Shown here: positions 43,556-56,029 of the stretch, in pieces | Layout of the letters: each line of letters begins with the position of its first letter | Numbering within the stretch: the first letter of the stretch is position 1 | DNA from: Limnobacter sp. MED105 | GTDB lineage: Bacteria > Pseudomonadota > Gammaproteobacteria > Burkholderiales > Burkholderiaceae_B | DNA length: 64,000 nucleotides | Assembly (NCBI RefSeq): GCF_000170915.1 | Contig: NZ_ABCT01000004.1 | Location: 161,681-225,680 of the forward strand | Reading direction: 5' to 3' | Translations under genes and position numbers: made by a program | Notes under the pieces: model-generated | Database searches by the model: none | What the model saw: the letters and a program-made list of their open reading frames with translations, nothing else | Told to the model about the DNA's origin: nothing

Positions 43556-44761
43556 TTACTTCCACAACGCGCACTTGGTCTCTGCTTTGGTAGTGAATGC
43601 CTGCTCACCCGGAATGGCTTGAACAACTTTCAGGTAATCCCAGGGCTTTTTGGATTCCTTGGGGTCTTTTACCTGCATCAAGAACATGTCGTGAATCATG
43701 CTGCCGTCGACGCGGTAGTAACCGTTTTTGGCATACACATCATTCACTTTCTGTTTGCGCAGGGCCTCCATTACCTTGGCCCCATCGTCGGTACCTGCAG
43801 CTTTCACGGCATTCAGATATTGAAGGGTTGCTGAATAATCGGCGGCTTGCAAACTGCTAGGCATTTTCTTCATTTTGTCGAAGAAGCGCTTGGACCACTT
43901 GCGGGTCTCATCGTTTTGATCCCAATACCAACTGTCGGTCAGGTACATACCCTTGGTTTGGCCCAAGCCCAATGCGTGTACGTCATTAATAAACATCAGC
44001 AGACCAGCAAGCTTCATGCTGCCTGTCACACCGAATTCATTGGCTGCCTTGATGGAGTTCACAGTGTCTCCGCCAGCATTGGCCAGGCCCAGAATTTGCG
44101 CGCCCGAAGCTTGTGCCTGCAGCATGAAGCTGGAGAAATCAGACGCGGACAGGGGGTGACGAATCGCACCTTTGACTGTGCCTCCGTTGGCTTTCACCAC
44201 CGCAGTCGTGTCGGTCTCAAGTGAGGTGCCAAAGGCGTAGTCAGCTGTAAGGAAGTACCATGTTTTGCCCCCCTGTTTGGTTACAGCCGAGCCAGTGCCC
44301 TTGGCAAGAGCCACAGTGTCGTAGGCATAGTGAATGCTGTATGGGTTGCATTCTTCATTGGTAATTCGTGCAGTGCCCGCACCAATCACGAAGTTGGGTT
44401 TTTGTTTTTCCTCAGCAACTTTAGCCATGGCCAAAGCCGTACCGGAGTTGGTTCCTGAAATCAGCATATCGACACCTTCGGTGTCAAACCACTCGCGAGC
44501 CTTGCTGGCTGCAATGTCCGCTTTGTTTTGGTGGTCGGCAAACACCAGCTCAATCTTTTTGCCGTTCAAGGTACCGCCAAAATCAGCAATTGCCATTTTT
44601 ACGGCTTCTACACCACCAGGCCCGTCAATGTCGGCGTACAGGCCAGACATGTCGGTGATTACACCAATCTTGATTGTGTCGTTGGAAATTTGCGCTTGGG
44701 CTGAGCCTGCAACCACTGCAAAAAGCGCGGCCAGTCCGGTTGCGATTGGTTTTAATTTCAT
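43556..44761 (-). CDS. livK: ABC transporter substrate-binding protein (LivK-like)
   Basis: A 401-residue periplasmic binding protein of the type-1 (Leu/Ile/Val) fold. The third of three consecutive ATGs (44761) is best placed, six bases from aaaggag. A signal peptide (ATGLAALFAVVAGSAQA) is followed by IKIGVITDMSGLYADIDGPG and the two-lobed domain. The ligand could be a branched-chain or aromatic amino acid, or a short amide; the sequence does not decide this. Confidence 0.9.
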   Translation of the reverse strand: MKLKPIATGLAALFAVVAGSAQAQISNDTIKIGVITDMSGLYADIDGPGGVEAVKMAIADFGGTLNGKKIELVFADHQNKADIAASKAREWFDTEGVDMLISGTNSGTALAMAKVAEEKQKPNFVIGAGTARITNEECNPYSIHYAYDTVALAKGTGSAVTKQGGKTWYFLTADYAFGTSLETDTTAVVKANGGTVKGAIRHPLSASDFSSFMLQAQASGAQILGLANAGGDTVNSIKAANEFGVTGSMKLAGLLMFINDVHALGLGQTKGMYLTDSWYWDQNDETRKWSKRFFDKMKKMPSSLQAADYSATLQYLNAVKAAGTDDGAKVMEALRKQKVNDVYAKNGYYRVDGSMIHDMFLMQVKDPKESKKPWDYLKVVQAIPGEQAFTTKAETKCALWK

Positions 44762-44806
44762 CATCATCTCCTTTGGTTTAAGTCCAATCCCTTGAAAGGT
44801 TGGTTT

Positions 44807-45514
44807 TTATACGCCCAGCAACGAATGCAGAACGGGCATTTTTTCATCGAGTTCCGAGGAAGCAAAAGCCTCCACAATTTGGCCATGTTCCACCACGTAG
44901 AATCGGTCAGCCAAGGGTGCGGCAAAGCGGAAATTCTGTTCCACCATCACAATCGTGTATCCCTTCGATTTTAGTGTGGTGATCATTTTGGCCAAAGCCT
45001 GAACAATCACTGGTGCTAGCCCTTCCGAGATTTCGTCAAGCAACAGCAGTTTTGCGCCAGTTCTCAGGATTCGCGCTACAGCCAACATTTGCTGTTCTCC
45101 ACCAGACAAGCGGGTGCCTTGGCTTTTTTTACGTTCGGCCAAGTTGGGAAACATTTCGTAAATTTCTGCAACGCTCATACCTTTGTCTGTTTTCGAGACA
45201 AAGGGAGGCAGCATCAGGTTCTCTTCTGCTGACAGTGACGAGAATATGCCGCGCTCTTCCGGGCAATAACCCACGCCCAGGTGCGCGATTTTGTGGGTGG
45301 GCATGCCGATGGCCTCGGTACCGTTGATTTTGATCGACCCCTTTCGCGCTCCGGTCAAACCCATAATGGCACGCAGTGTGCTGGTGCGCCCTGCTCCGTT
45401 TCTTCCAAGAAGCGTGACTACCTCGCCAGTTTTAACAGTCAGATTCAGGTTGTGCAGAATGTGCGATTCGCCATACCAAGCGTTGAGTCCGGTAATTTCC
45501 AGCGCAGTGCTCAT
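44807..45514 (-). CDS. livF: Branched-chain amino acid ABC ATPase LivF
   Basis: A 235-residue ATPase subunit. The Walker A motif reads LLGRNGAGRTST, with Arg43 in the place of the usual Lys. The signature LSGGEQQMLAVARIL and Walker B LLLLDEISEGLAP are normal. The start overlaps the livG stop codon (TGATG), so the two ATPases are translationally coupled. The Arg at the Walker Lys position also occurs, as far as I recall, in other betaproteobacterial LivF proteins, so it need not mean loss of function. Confidence 0.93.
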   Translation of the reverse strand: MSTALEITGLNAWYGESHILHNLNLTVKTGEVVTLLGRNGAGRTSTLRAIMGLTGARKGSIKINGTEAIGMPTHKIAHLGVGYCPEERGIFSSLSAEENLMLPPFVSKTDKGMSVAEIYEMFPNLAERKKSQGTRLSGGEQQMLAVARILRTGAKLLLLDEISEGLAPVIVQALAKMITTLKSKGYTIVMVEQNFRFAAPLADRFYVVEHGQIVEAFASSELDEKMPVLHSLLGV

Positions 45515-46284
45515 CAGTGTGCACCCTCCAAAACGCCAGTGCTCGAACCCATGTAGGCCTCCATCACTTCAGGATTGCGAGACACCTCTGCGTAGCTTCC
45601 TTCGGCCAATACCGCACCGCGCTGAAGAACAGAGATACGGTCGCTAATACCCGCCACCACATTCATATTGTGCTCAACCATCAAAATGGTTCGACCAACG
45701 GACACTTTCTTGATCAATTGGGTAACGCGGTCCACGTCTTCGTGGCCCATGCCCTGGGTAGGTTCGTCCAGCAGCATTAACTCAGGTTCCATACCCAATG
45801 TGGTGGCAATTTCAAGTGCACGTTTTCTGCCGTACGGAAGGTCTACCGTGAGAGTGTCTGCAAAGCTTTCCAGGTCAACCAGTGCGAGCAAAGCCATGGC
45901 TTTGTCATTCAGCACCGAGAGTTTTTTCTCGCTTCTCCAAAAATGGAATGAATTACCCAGTGGGCGTTGCAAGCCGATGCGTACATTCTCAAGCACGGTA
46001 AGGTGCGGGAATACCGCAGAAATTTGAAACGATCGGATGATGCCCTGCCTGGCTATTTGGGCAGGCTTGGCACTGGTGATGTCTTTGCCGTTGAACAAAA
46101 TTTGACCCGATGTGGGTGTCAGGAATTTCGTCAACAAGTTGAAACAGGTAGTTTTACCGGCGCCGTTGGGGCCGATCAGCGCGTGGATATGACCCCGCTG
46201 TACTTTTAAATTCACATCGCTGACCGCAGTGAATCCCTTGAATTCCTTGGTCAACGCCCTTGTCTCCAACACTACTTCTGCCAT
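45514..46284 (-). CDS. livG: Branched-chain amino acid ABC ATPase LivG
   Basis: A 256-residue ATPase subunit of the same importer. Walker A is GPNGAGKTTCFNLLTKFL (canonical Lys). The signature region reads LPYGRKRALEIATTL, a LivG-type variant of LSGGQ, and Walker B is LMLLDEPTQGMGHED. LivG and LivF form the heterodimer that drives transport. It is the first gene of the operon (livG-livF-livK-livH-livM). Confidence 0.93.
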   Translation of the reverse strand: MAEVVLETRALTKEFKGFTAVSDVNLKVQRGHIHALIGPNGAGKTTCFNLLTKFLTPTSGQILFNGKDITSAKPAQIARQGIIRSFQISAVFPHLTVLENVRIGLQRPLGNSFHFWRSEKKLSVLNDKAMALLALVDLESFADTLTVDLPYGRKRALEIATTLGMEPELMLLDEPTQGMGHEDVDRVTQLIKKVSVGRTILMVEHNMNVVAGISDRISVLQRGAVLAEGSYAEVSRNPEVMEAYMGSSTGVLEGAH

Positions 46285-46412
46285 GGGTTCTCCATGTTGT
46301 CATTGTCGTTTTGCCAACCGGTGCCGGGCTGCACCGATGGTGAAATATCGTCAATGATGGTGGCATGTGTATTTTCATTCGGGAATTAGGGCAAACCTCA
46401 CCCCTTAAAAGC

Positions 46413-46440
46413 AAAAAAGCCCGCATTGGCGGGCTTTTTT
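46413..46440. terminator. Symmetric bidirectional terminator
   Basis: aaaaaagcccgc (46413-46424) and gcgggctttttt (46429-46440) form a perfect 12-base stem with the loop attg. A and T runs on both sides let it stop transcripts in either direction. On the minus strand it lies 37 bases beyond the guaA stop codon and would terminate that gene. Confidence 0.92.
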
Positions 46441-46477
46441 GTAAGGCTGGGGTAAGTGACTGGGTTCGCCTACTGGC

Positions 46478-48100
46478 TTATTCCCATTCAATGGTCGCAG
46501 GTGGTTTACCTGATACATCGTACACCACGCGGTTAACACCTTTCACCTCGTTGATGATGCGGTTGGAAATACGCCCCAGCAACGAATAAGGAAGGTGTGC
46601 CCAATGTGCCGTCATGAAGTCCTGGGTTTGTACGGCACGAATGGCTACAACATACTCGTAGGTGCGGCCATCGCCCATCACGCCTACCGATTTCACCGGC
46701 AAGAAAACGGCAAAAGCCTGACTGGTCAAGTCGTACCAGCTTTTTCCAATTTGTTCTTCGGAGCACAACTCGGCCACGGCGTCTTTAGCAGTGGCTTTGG
46801 TATTGCGCAATTCTTCAATGAACACGGCATCGGCGCGCTGCAAAATTTCAGCGTATTCGGCTTTCACTTCGCCCAGAATGCGAACGCCTAAACCTGGTCC
46901 CGGGAAGGGGTGGCGGTAAACCATTTCAGGGTCAAGCCCAAGTTCAACGCCAAGTTTGCGAACTTCATCCTTGAACAAGTCACGCAGGGGTTCAAGCAAT
47001 TTAAGGTTCAGTGTGTCCGGCAATCCACCCACATTGTGATGGCTTTTGATGCTGGTGGCCTTGCCTGTTTTCGCACCAGCTGATTCAATTACATCCGGGT
47101 AAATAGTGCCTTGCGCTAGCCATTTGGCATTGGCACGCATGCCAGCCTCCCGCTGGAATACATCCACAAACGCTTTGCCGATAATTTTACGTTTTGCCTC
47201 GGGGTCGGTGACGCCTTTGAGCTGCCCCATGAATTCCTCAGTGGCGTTCACATGCACAACACGTACACCCAGATGTTTGGCGAAGGTTTCCATGACCTGC
47301 TCGCCTTCTTTGAAACGAAGCAAGCCGTGGTCTACAAATACACAGGTGAGCTGGTCTCCAATTGCTTTGTGAATCAATGCTGCTGCTACTGAAGAATCAA
47401 CACCGCCCGAGAGGCCCAGAATAACTTCATCGGTGCCCACTTGGGCTCGAATTCTTTCGACTGCCTCATCCACAAAGCTGGGCATGGACCAATCACCTTT
47501 GCAGCCGCAAATGTCGCGTACAAAGCGTGCCAGTATTTCCTTGCCCTGTTTGGTATGCGTCACTTCCGGGTGAAACTGCACCGCATAGAATCCGCGTGTC
47601 TCATCGGCCATTCCAGCAATTGGGCATGAAGGTGTAGAGGCCATCAATTTGAAGTTGGGTGGCAGCTCGGTCACCTTGTCACCATGGCTCATCCACACAT
47701 TCAGCAAGCCATGGCCGTGCTCGTTGGTTTCGTCTTGAATGCCATCAAACAGTTTTGTGTGGCCGTGGGCTCGAATTTGCGCATGACCAAATTCACGCAC
47801 TGTACCCGCTTCAACCTTGCCTCCAAGTTGCATGGCCATGGTTTGCATGCCATAGCAAATGCCAAGTACCGGTACGCCAAGATTAAAGATCAACTCGGGC
47901 GCTTTGTCGGTGCTTTCTTCGTAAGCCGATTGGTGGCTACCCGACAAAATGATGCCGGATGCCCCATACTCTTTGATACGTTCCGGGTCTGCGTCGCAGG
48001 GTAAAATTTCACAGAAAACCCCGCATTCACGAACTCGTCTGGCAATAAGTTGTGTGACCTGTGACCCGAAATCGAGTACCAAAATTTTCTGATGATTCAT
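46478..48100 (-). CDS. guaA: GMP synthase (glutamine-hydrolysing) GuaA
   Basis: A 540-residue two-domain enzyme that makes GMP from XMP, glutamine and ATP. The class I amidotransferase domain has [12 protein letters not shown] (nucleophile Cys82) and FHPEVTHT; the ATP-pyrophosphatase loop is [15 protein letters not shown]. The C-terminal dimerisation domain ends in the conserved [10 protein letters not shown]. It lies downstream of guaB and of a degenerate GGDEF gene on the same strand. Confidence 0.97.
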   Translation of the reverse strand: MNHQKILVLDFGSQVTQLIARRVRECGVFCEILPCDADPERIKEYGASGIILSGSHQSAYEESTDKAPELIFNLGVPVLGICYGMQTMAMQLGGKVEAGTVREFGHAQIRAHGHTKLFDGIQDETNEHGHGLLNVWMSHGDKVTELPPNFKLMASTPSCPIAGMADETRGFYAVQFHPEVTHTKQGKEILARFVRDICGCKGDWSMPSFVDEAVERIRAQVGTDEVILGLSGGVDSSVAAALIHKAIGDQLTCVFVDHGLLRFKEGEQVMETFAKHLGVRVVHVNATEEFMGQLKGVTDPEAKRKIIGKAFVDVFQREAGMRANAKWLAQGTIYPDVIESAGAKTGKATSIKSHHNVGGLPDTLNLKLLEPLRDLFKDEVRKLGVELGLDPEMVYRHPFPGPGLGVRILGEVKAEYAEILQRADAVFIEELRNTKATAKDAVAELCSEEQIGKSWYDLTSQAFAVFLPVKSVGVMGDGRTYEYVVAIRAVQTQDFMTAHWAHLPYSLLGRISNRIINEVKGVNRVVYDVSGKPPATIEWE

Positions 48101-48155
48101 GAAGTATTCTTTGAATGTCTTAAAAGTAATTGACCCAATGCAACTGGCACCAGGC

Positions 48156-49148
48156 TTAGCTAAGGCTTAACAAGCGATCCACTGCCTGTACCGCCGTGCA
48201 TGGAAGGTCTTCACCGGTAAGGCTGAGGAAGTTGATGTCCACATCAACCAGCGCTTTCACGCCATGGGTTTCGAGTGTGGTTTCAGCAAAACGGGTTTTT
48301 AGCTGTTCCAGCAAACGTGCCACTTCGGAGTTGGTCATGCCCGAGCACACGGCTACGAATGCATCTGCCCCCAAAGAACCAATACTGGAACCGTTTGGTA
48401 ATACATCGCGAATAATGGATGCGGTGAACTTGGTGAAGTCAATAATTCGATCATGACCAAACCTGTTCAAAATCAAATCGAATGAACCCAGCTTGACATG
48501 CAACAGGGAAAGATCTTCTCCCTTGCGCACAGCATGTTCCAGTTCTTTGTCCAGCAATGCCTCAAAGCCGCGCCTGTTCCAAGAACCCACAATCGGATCA
48601 ATCAACAGTGACCTTTGGTTTTCGTTCAATGAACGCACGAACCGGGTGACCACGCTGTCGTCTACAGGCTTGGCAATTTCAACTTCAACCAAGCGCGCGA
48701 AATCGCGCAAGTCTTGCCTGTCTTCCTGAGAAAATGCACGTGGAACGCTGTCAATCACGCAAAGTGTACCAATGGTGACGCCGAATGCGTCCCGAATGGG
48801 TTGGCCAGCATAAAACCGGATCCTCGGTCCATCGACAACCAAGGGGTTGTCCATGAATCGCGGGTCCAGAAGCGCGTTTTCTACAACCAGTGGTTCATCA
48901 CTAAGAATGGCGTGCCCACAGAAAGAAACTTCCCGGTCGGTGGAGCAAGCGTTCAGCCCTTGAAGCGATTTAAACCATTGAATTTCTTTGTAAACAATGG
49001 TGACCAGCGCCGTATCAATGTCAAAGTGCCGACAGACCAAACGTGTGATTCGATCAAACCGGGCCTCCGAGGGAGAGTAAATCATCCCCAAATTCTGGAT
49101 CGCCCGTGTTCTTTCGTCTTCGTTGTGTGGAATGTCAGGTTTTTGCAT
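48156..49148 (-). CDS. GAF domain protein with degenerate GGDEF domain
   Basis: A 330-residue cytoplasmic protein. The first 160 residues form a GAF domain ([39 protein letters not shown]). From about 180 there is a GGDEF-like domain: [20 protein letters not shown] is the usual entry motif, but the active-site loop reads GADAF (260-264) in place of GGDEF. Diguanylate cyclase activity is therefore unlikely; a GTP- or c-di-GMP-binding or purely sensory role is inferred. It lies between guaB and guaA on the same strand. Confidence 0.85.
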   Translation of the reverse strand: MQKPDIPHNEDERTRAIQNLGMIYSPSEARFDRITRLVCRHFDIDTALVTIVYKEIQWFKSLQGLNACSTDREVSFCGHAILSDEPLVVENALLDPRFMDNPLVVDGPRIRFYAGQPIRDAFGVTIGTLCVIDSVPRAFSQEDRQDLRDFARLVEVEIAKPVDDSVVTRFVRSLNENQRSLLIDPIVGSWNRRGFEALLDKELEHAVRKGEDLSLLHVKLGSFDLILNRFGHDRIIDFTKFTASIIRDVLPNGSSIGSLGADAFVAVCSGMTNSEVARLLEQLKTRFAETTLETHGVKALVDVDINFLSLTGEDLPCTAVQAVDRLLSLS

Positions 49149-49174
49149 GGCTGCTTCGCTGTATTCAGGCCTTG

Positions 49175-51080
<1,906 letters not shown>

Positions 51081-51081
<1 letters not shown>

Positions 51082-51527
51082 TACTGCCCTGCTCCCGTGC
51101 GGTGTAAAGACTCGGCACGTTTAATGAAAGAGTCTACGAAACTGTTGGCAAGGCTTGTAAACACCGGGCCGACAAGCTGCTCAAGAACCTTGCTTGAAAA
51201 CTCGTAGGCGAGCTTGAAATGCACTTTGCAGGCCTCGGGTGTGAGTTCAATGAAATGCCAGGTACCCTCCAGATGGGTAAACGGGCCCTCCACCAGGGTC
51301 ATGTGGATTTGCTGATGAGGTGTCAATTTATTCATGGTGCAAAAGCTTTGTTTGACACCCTTGAACGCAATTTCGACCGTTGCTTTTTCCGTGTTGGTAT
51401 CGACAGGCTCAACACTGCCAGCACCGCACCACGGCAAAAATTGGGGATAATCGGCCACCGCCCGCACCAAATCGAACATTTGTTGCGTGGAAAAATGAAC
51501 CAACACGGACTTTTCTACAATGGCCAT
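51081..51527 (-). CDS. ratA: RatA/Coq10-like START domain protein
   Basis: A 148-residue SRPBCC (START-like) protein of the RatA/ubiquinone-binding Coq10 family. It starts AIVEKSVLVHFSTQQMFDLV, has the ADYPQFLPWCGAG motif at about 25-37 and ends with an amphipathic helix (LANSFVDSFIKRAESLH). It probably carries or binds quinone; in E. coli the homologue was reported as a ribosome-association toxin. It is divergent from smpB, the common arrangement. Confidence 0.9.
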
Positions 51528-51628
51528 GAATGCTGAAGGGTTTGTTTCCCGCTCGGAGAAAGGATTAAACTCTCTATTTTAGCGTTTTTCACGCTGCGCC
51601 GCACCCAAAGGACGTTTTCACCGAATTC

Positions 51629-52078
51629 ATGAGCATTATTGACAACAAAAAAGCAGGTTTTGATTACTTCATCGAAGAGAAGTACGAGGCGGGTATTGTG
51701 CTGGAAGGCTGGGAAGTCAAATCCATTCGCGATGGTCGCGTTCAAATCAAGGAAAGCCACATCGTGGTTCGCAACGGCGAGCTGTGGCTGCTGAATTGCC
51801 ACATTTCGCCTTTGACCAGTGCATCTACCCATGTTAATCCGGTCAACACGCGCACACGCAAGTTGTTGATGCACAAGAAAGAAATTAGCCGATTAATTGG
51901 CAAGGTGGAACAAAAGGGTTATTCACTGGTGCCCTTGAATTTGCATTTCAAGAATGGCCGAGTGAAAGTGGACATGGCCTTGGCCAAAGGTAAAAAGCAG
52001 CATGATAAGCGCGATACATTGAAAGACAAGGACTGGAAACGGGAGCAGGAACGGTTGATGAAAATCCACCGAACCTGA
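51629..52078 (+). CDS. smpB: tmRNA-binding protein SmpB
   Basis: A 149-residue RNA-binding protein that delivers tmRNA to stalled ribosomes. The core motifs are [38 protein letters not shown] and the basic tail [24 protein letters not shown] ([17 protein letters not shown]). The length is normal for the family. The ssrA gene itself is not in the window. Confidence 0.96.
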   Translation: MSIIDNKKAGFDYFIEEKYEAGIVLEGWEVKSIRDGRVQIKESHIVVRNGELWLLNCHISPLTSASTHVNPVNTRTRKLLMHKKEISRLIGKVEQKGYSLVPLNLHFKNGRVKVDMALAKGKKQHDKRDTLKDKDWKREQERLMKIHRT

Positions 52079-52094
52079 ACTCGCGTCAGGGTAA

Positions 52095-53000
52095 TTACTT
52101 GCCCTGCTTCACGACCTGCATCGCGGCCGCAACCATCGATCCCATATTCGATAAATCACCTGGCAGGATTAGCGTGTTCCCCGCCTTGGCCACACCTGAA
52201 AAAGCCTCGATGTATTGCTCAGCCACTTTCAGGTTCACTGCCTCCATACCGCCCGGTTCGGCTACCGCAGCGGCCACTTTGCGCAGTGCGTCGGCGGTGG
52301 CTTCTGCAATTTCCTTGATTGCACCTGCCTCACCTTGCGCACGGTTGATCGCGGCAATTCGATCGCCCTCCGAGCGTGCAATTGCCGACTCTCGTTCACC
52401 GTTGGCAATGTTGATCTGCTCTTGTTTTCGACCCTCGGAAGCCGCAATCAATGCGCGCTTTTCACGCTCCGCCGTAATTTGCGCTTGCATTGAAAGTAAA
52501 ATCTCACGAGGCGGCGTCAAGTCCTTGATTTCATAACGAAGAACTTTTACGCCCCAGTTCAATGCAGCCTCGTCCAATGCGTTCACAATGGCTGCATTGA
52601 TCATGTCACGCTCTTCAAAGGTTTTATCCAGCTCCATGCGGCCAATAATTGATCGCAATGTGGTTTGCGCCAGTTGGGTAATTGCGCTGATGTAGTCGCT
52701 TGAGCCATAGCTGGCCCGCATTGCATCAGTCACCTGAAAATATAAAATGCCATCCACTTGAAGCTGGGTATTGTCTTTCGTAATACACACCTGGCTGGGT
52801 ACATCCAGCGGAATTTCTTTCAGTGAGTGTTTGTATGAAACCCGTTCAATGAAGGGCACCAGAAAATTCAGACCAGCCTGCAAGGTTCGGTCATATTTGC
52901 CCAAACGCTCAACCACCCAAGCGCTTTGCTGCGGAACAATGCGCAGTGCCTGGCTGACAAACACAATCGCCAGAATCAATATGACAATTGAAACTTCCAT
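52095..53000 (-). CDS. qmcA: SPFH/stomatin-family protein (QmcA-like)
   Basis: A 301-residue membrane-anchored protein. An N-terminal helix (EVSIVILILAIVFVSQAL) is followed by the SPFH band-7 domain (SAWVVERLGKYDRTLQAGLN) and a long coiled coil (REKRALIAASEGRKQEQI). It forms ring-like scaffolds in membrane microdomains and modulates membrane proteases. The NfeD gene upstream on the same strand is its usual partner. Confidence 0.92.
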   Translation of the reverse strand: MEVSIVILILAIVFVSQALRIVPQQSAWVVERLGKYDRTLQAGLNFLVPFIERVSYKHSLKEIPLDVPSQVCITKDNTQLQVDGILYFQVTDAMRASYGSSDYISAITQLAQTTLRSIIGRMELDKTFEERDMINAAIVNALDEAALNWGVKVLRYEIKDLTPPREILLSMQAQITAEREKRALIAASEGRKQEQINIANGERESAIARSEGDRIAAINRAQGEAGAIKEIAEATADALRKVAAAVAEPGGMEAVNLKVAEQYIEAFSGVAKAGNTLILPGDLSNMGSMVAAAMQVVKQGK

Positions 53001-53046
53001 GAATTTTCTCCTTTGATTGGCAGACCCGGGAACAAGGCCAAACCGA

Positions 53047-53469
53047 TTACGCGTGTGTCGAAACGCTTTTGACTTTCAGGACATTGCCCTGAACATCGAC
53101 AATTTGATGCAGGCCCGTTACAGGCGTACTGTCAGTGCTCTCCGCTGCCCAAGTGGCACCACGGTATTGCACATTGGCGCGTCCCCCCGCATTCCAGCTT
53201 GGAATGTCAAGTTTATTGCCAATATCGAGCAAGTCATGTTGTTTGTCTGTTTTGCTTCGCTTGACCGAGCGGTTGCGGAGAAGAAGGCTGCCAGCCACCG
53301 AAAAAACCGCGGCTGCGCCAATTTGAATTTCGAGACCATAACCAAGGTAGGCCATCAATGCACCGATGGCCGCCCCCAAAGACACCATGAGCAGGTAAAA
53401 CGTACCTGTGGTGATTTCGGCAATCAACAAAATACCCGCCAATACCAACCACAGTGACAAATTGCTCAA
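53047..53469 (-). CDS. NfeD-like membrane protein
   Basis: A 140-residue protein of the short NfeD type: three or four helices (LWLVLAGILLIAEITTGTFYLL, then LGAAIGALMAYLGYGLEIQI) and a C-terminal OB-fold domain (GRANVQYRGATWAAES, VQGNVLKVK). Short NfeD proteins partner with stomatins and anchor them; the qmcA gene follows at 47 bases. Confidence 0.88.
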   Translation of the reverse strand: MSNLSLWLVLAGILLIAEITTGTFYLLMVSLGAAIGALMAYLGYGLEIQIGAAAVFSVAGSLLLRNRSVKRSKTDKQHDLLDIGNKLDIPSWNAGGRANVQYRGATWAAESTDSTPVTGLHQIVDVQGNVLKVKSVSTHA

Positions 53470-53484
53470 TGGTGTTACTCCTTC

Positions 53485-55893
53485 TTACTTCTTGTTAAAT
53501 TTATCAGCCAGCTTTTGCCAGGTATCGATCACGGTGTCCGGGTTCAGCGAAATGGATTCAATCCCCTCGCCCGCCAGCCACAATGCAAAATCCGGGTGGT
53601 CTGAAGGCCCTTGCCCGCAAATACCGACATACTTGCCTTTGGCCTTGCAAGCTTCGATCGCTTTGCTTAGCAGGGCACGCACGGCTGGGTCACGTTCGTC
53701 GAAATCCGCAGCCAGAATGTCCAGGCCAGAATCGCGGTCCAGACCCAAAGTAAGTTGGGTTAGATCGTTGGAGCCAATCGAGAAGCCGTCAAAGTACTCC
53801 AGGAATTGATCCGCCAGTACGGCGTTGGACGGCACCTCGCACATCATGACCACTTTCAATCCATTCTCACCACGCTTCAGTCCGTTACGACCCAGCAGGT
53901 CAACCACTTTGGCCGCCTGATTCAAAGTGCGCACAAACGGAATCATGATTTGAACGTTGTCCAGTCCCATTTGCTCACGAACACGTTTCAGGGCCAGGCA
54001 TTCCATTTCGAAACACTCGGCAAACTCCTCGGAAATGTATCGGGCTGCACCGCGGAAACCGAGCATCGGGTTCTCCTCTTCGGGTTCGTAGCGGCTGCCG
54101 CCGATCAGCTTGCGGTATTCGTTGGATTTGAAATCGGACATACGAACAATGACTGGTTTGGGATAAAACGCTGCTGCGATGGTGGCAACACCCTCCGCCA
54201 GTTTGTCCACAAAAAATGCAACCGGGCTGGCATGGCCACGCGCCACGCTTTCTACCGCTTTTTTCAAGTCGGCATCGACATTGGGATAATCAAGAATGGC
54301 TTTCGGATGAATACCGATGGCATTGTTGATAATGAATTCCAGACGGGCCAAGCCAACGCCTTTGTTGGGCAACTGGCAAAACTCAAAGGCCAGTTGTGGA
54401 TTGCCCACGTTCATCATGATTTTCACTGGAATTTCAGGCAAGGCACCGCGTTTTACTTCGCTGACTTCTGTCTCCAGCAAGCCCTCGTAAATGTAACCGG
54501 TGTCGCCTTCTGAACAGCTGACTGTGACCAGCATGCCTTCAGTCAGCTTTTCGGTGGCATCACCACAACCCACCACCGCAGGAATACCCAGTTCACGGGC
54601 AATGATCGCGGCGTGGCAAGTGCGCCCGCCACGATTGGTGACAATCGCCGCTGCACGCTTCATGACAGGTTCCCAGTTTGGGTCTGTCATGTCGGTCACC
54701 AGAATATCGCCAGCCTGCACACGGTCCATCTCGGAAGAATCGTTGATCACCCGCACGGAACCTGCACCAATTTTCTGGCCAATGGCTCGTCCTGAACTCA
54801 AAATCGCTGAATTGCCCTTGAGCTTATAACGCAACTGCACGTCATTGTCTTTCTGCGAATTCACGGTTTCAGGGCGGGCTTGCAGAATGTACAGCTTGCC
54901 ATCAATACCGTCTTTGCCCCACTCAATGTCCATTGGACGACCGTAATGTTTCTCAATAATCATGGCGTACTTCGCCAATTCGATTACATCATCGTCATTC
55001 AATGAATAGCGGTTGCGCTGCTCGGCCGGAACATCGACCGTACGCACACTTTTGCCACTTTCTTTCTGCAGGTCAAATTCCATCTTGATCAATTTGGATC
55101 CGATCTGTCGGCGAATAATGGGGTACTTGCCTTCGGCCAAAGTGGGCTTGAACACGTAAAACTCGTCCGGATTAACTGCACCCTGCACCACTGTTTCACC
55201 CAAGCCATAGCTGGACGTGATGAATACCACCTGATCAAAACCGCTTTCGGTGTCCATGGTGAACATCACGCCAGAAGCCGCTTTGTCAGAACGAACCATG
55301 CGCTGCACGCCCGCACTAAGCGCGACATCGGCATGGGCGAAGCCCTTGTGTACCCGGTAAGAAATAGCGCGATCGTTGTACAGCGAGGCAAACACTTCCT
55401 TGATCTTTTCCAGCACATCGTCAATGCCGGTGACGTTCAGGAAAGACTCTTGCTGACCTGCAAACGAAGCGTCAGGCAGGTCTTCTGCCGTGGCTGAAGA
55501 ACGCACTGCCACAGAAATATCGCCACCGCTTTGCGCCATCATCGTGGCGTAAGATTCACGAATTCCCGCTTCAAGGTCGGCGGGCAGCGGAGCATCAATT
55601 ACCCACTGGCGAATTTCAGCACCGGCTTGGGTCAGTGCGCGAACATCGTCCACATTCAGGGCGTCGAGTTTTGCATTGATGCGCTCAACCAGATTGTTGG
55701 CTTTCAGGAATTCCCGGAATGCGTGGGCCGTGGTTGCAAAGCCGCCGGGTACACGAACACCCGTTTCCGCCAACTGGGAGATCATTTCACCCAGTGACGA
55801 GTTTTTACCACCGACAGTTTCCACATCTTCCATTCGAAGTTGTTCGAATGGCGCAACGAGTGCTGTTGGGCTAACTCCTTGATTTGTTGACAT
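53485..55893 (-). CDS. ppsA: Phosphoenolpyruvate synthase PpsA
   Basis: An 802-residue enzyme that makes phosphoenolpyruvate from pyruvate and ATP for gluconeogenesis. The N-terminal nucleotide-binding domain ([11 protein letters not shown]), the swivelling phospho-His domain ([21 protein letters not shown]) and the C-terminal TIM-barrel ([31 protein letters not shown]) are complete. The ATG at 55893 has aggtg upstream. It is divergent from ppsR, its regulator. Confidence 0.96.
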   Translation of the reverse strand: MSTNQGVSPTALVAPFEQLRMEDVETVGGKNSSLGEMISQLAETGVRVPGGFATTAHAFREFLKANNLVERINAKLDALNVDDVRALTQAGAEIRQWVIDAPLPADLEAGIRESYATMMAQSGGDISVAVRSSATAEDLPDASFAGQQESFLNVTGIDDVLEKIKEVFASLYNDRAISYRVHKGFAHADVALSAGVQRMVRSDKAASGVMFTMDTESGFDQVVFITSSYGLGETVVQGAVNPDEFYVFKPTLAEGKYPIIRRQIGSKLIKMEFDLQKESGKSVRTVDVPAEQRNRYSLNDDDVIELAKYAMIIEKHYGRPMDIEWGKDGIDGKLYILQARPETVNSQKDNDVQLRYKLKGNSAILSSGRAIGQKIGAGSVRVINDSSEMDRVQAGDILVTDMTDPNWEPVMKRAAAIVTNRGGRTCHAAIIARELGIPAVVGCGDATEKLTEGMLVTVSCSEGDTGYIYEGLLETEVSEVKRGALPEIPVKIMMNVGNPQLAFEFCQLPNKGVGLARLEFIINNAIGIHPKAILDYPNVDADLKKAVESVARGHASPVAFFVDKLAEGVATIAAAFYPKPVIVRMSDFKSNEYRKLIGGSRYEPEEENPMLGFRGAARYISEEFAECFEMECLALKRVREQMGLDNVQIMIPFVRTLNQAAKVVDLLGRNGLKRGENGLKVVMMCEVPSNAVLADQFLEYFDGFSIGSNDLTQLTLGLDRDSGLDILAADFDERDPAVRALLSKAIEACKAKGKYVGICGQGPSDHPDFALWLAGEGIESISLNPDTVIDTWQKLADKFNKK

Positions 55894-56029
55894 TGATTCA
55901 CCTTGTAGTTCAAAAGAAATAGTGAATGCGGCGATTTGGGCGCACACGCATCGACTATTTCCCCTGATTTCTTTTTATGATTGTAACTGTAACCCGTCTT
56001 TTTGCCACCGATACACACAGGATTGATTC

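Noticed and set aside
46290..46477. Possible tRNA or small RNA between livG and guaA
   Set aside because: I looked for a tRNA-like fold and found none; the only structure is the 12-base terminator hairpin.
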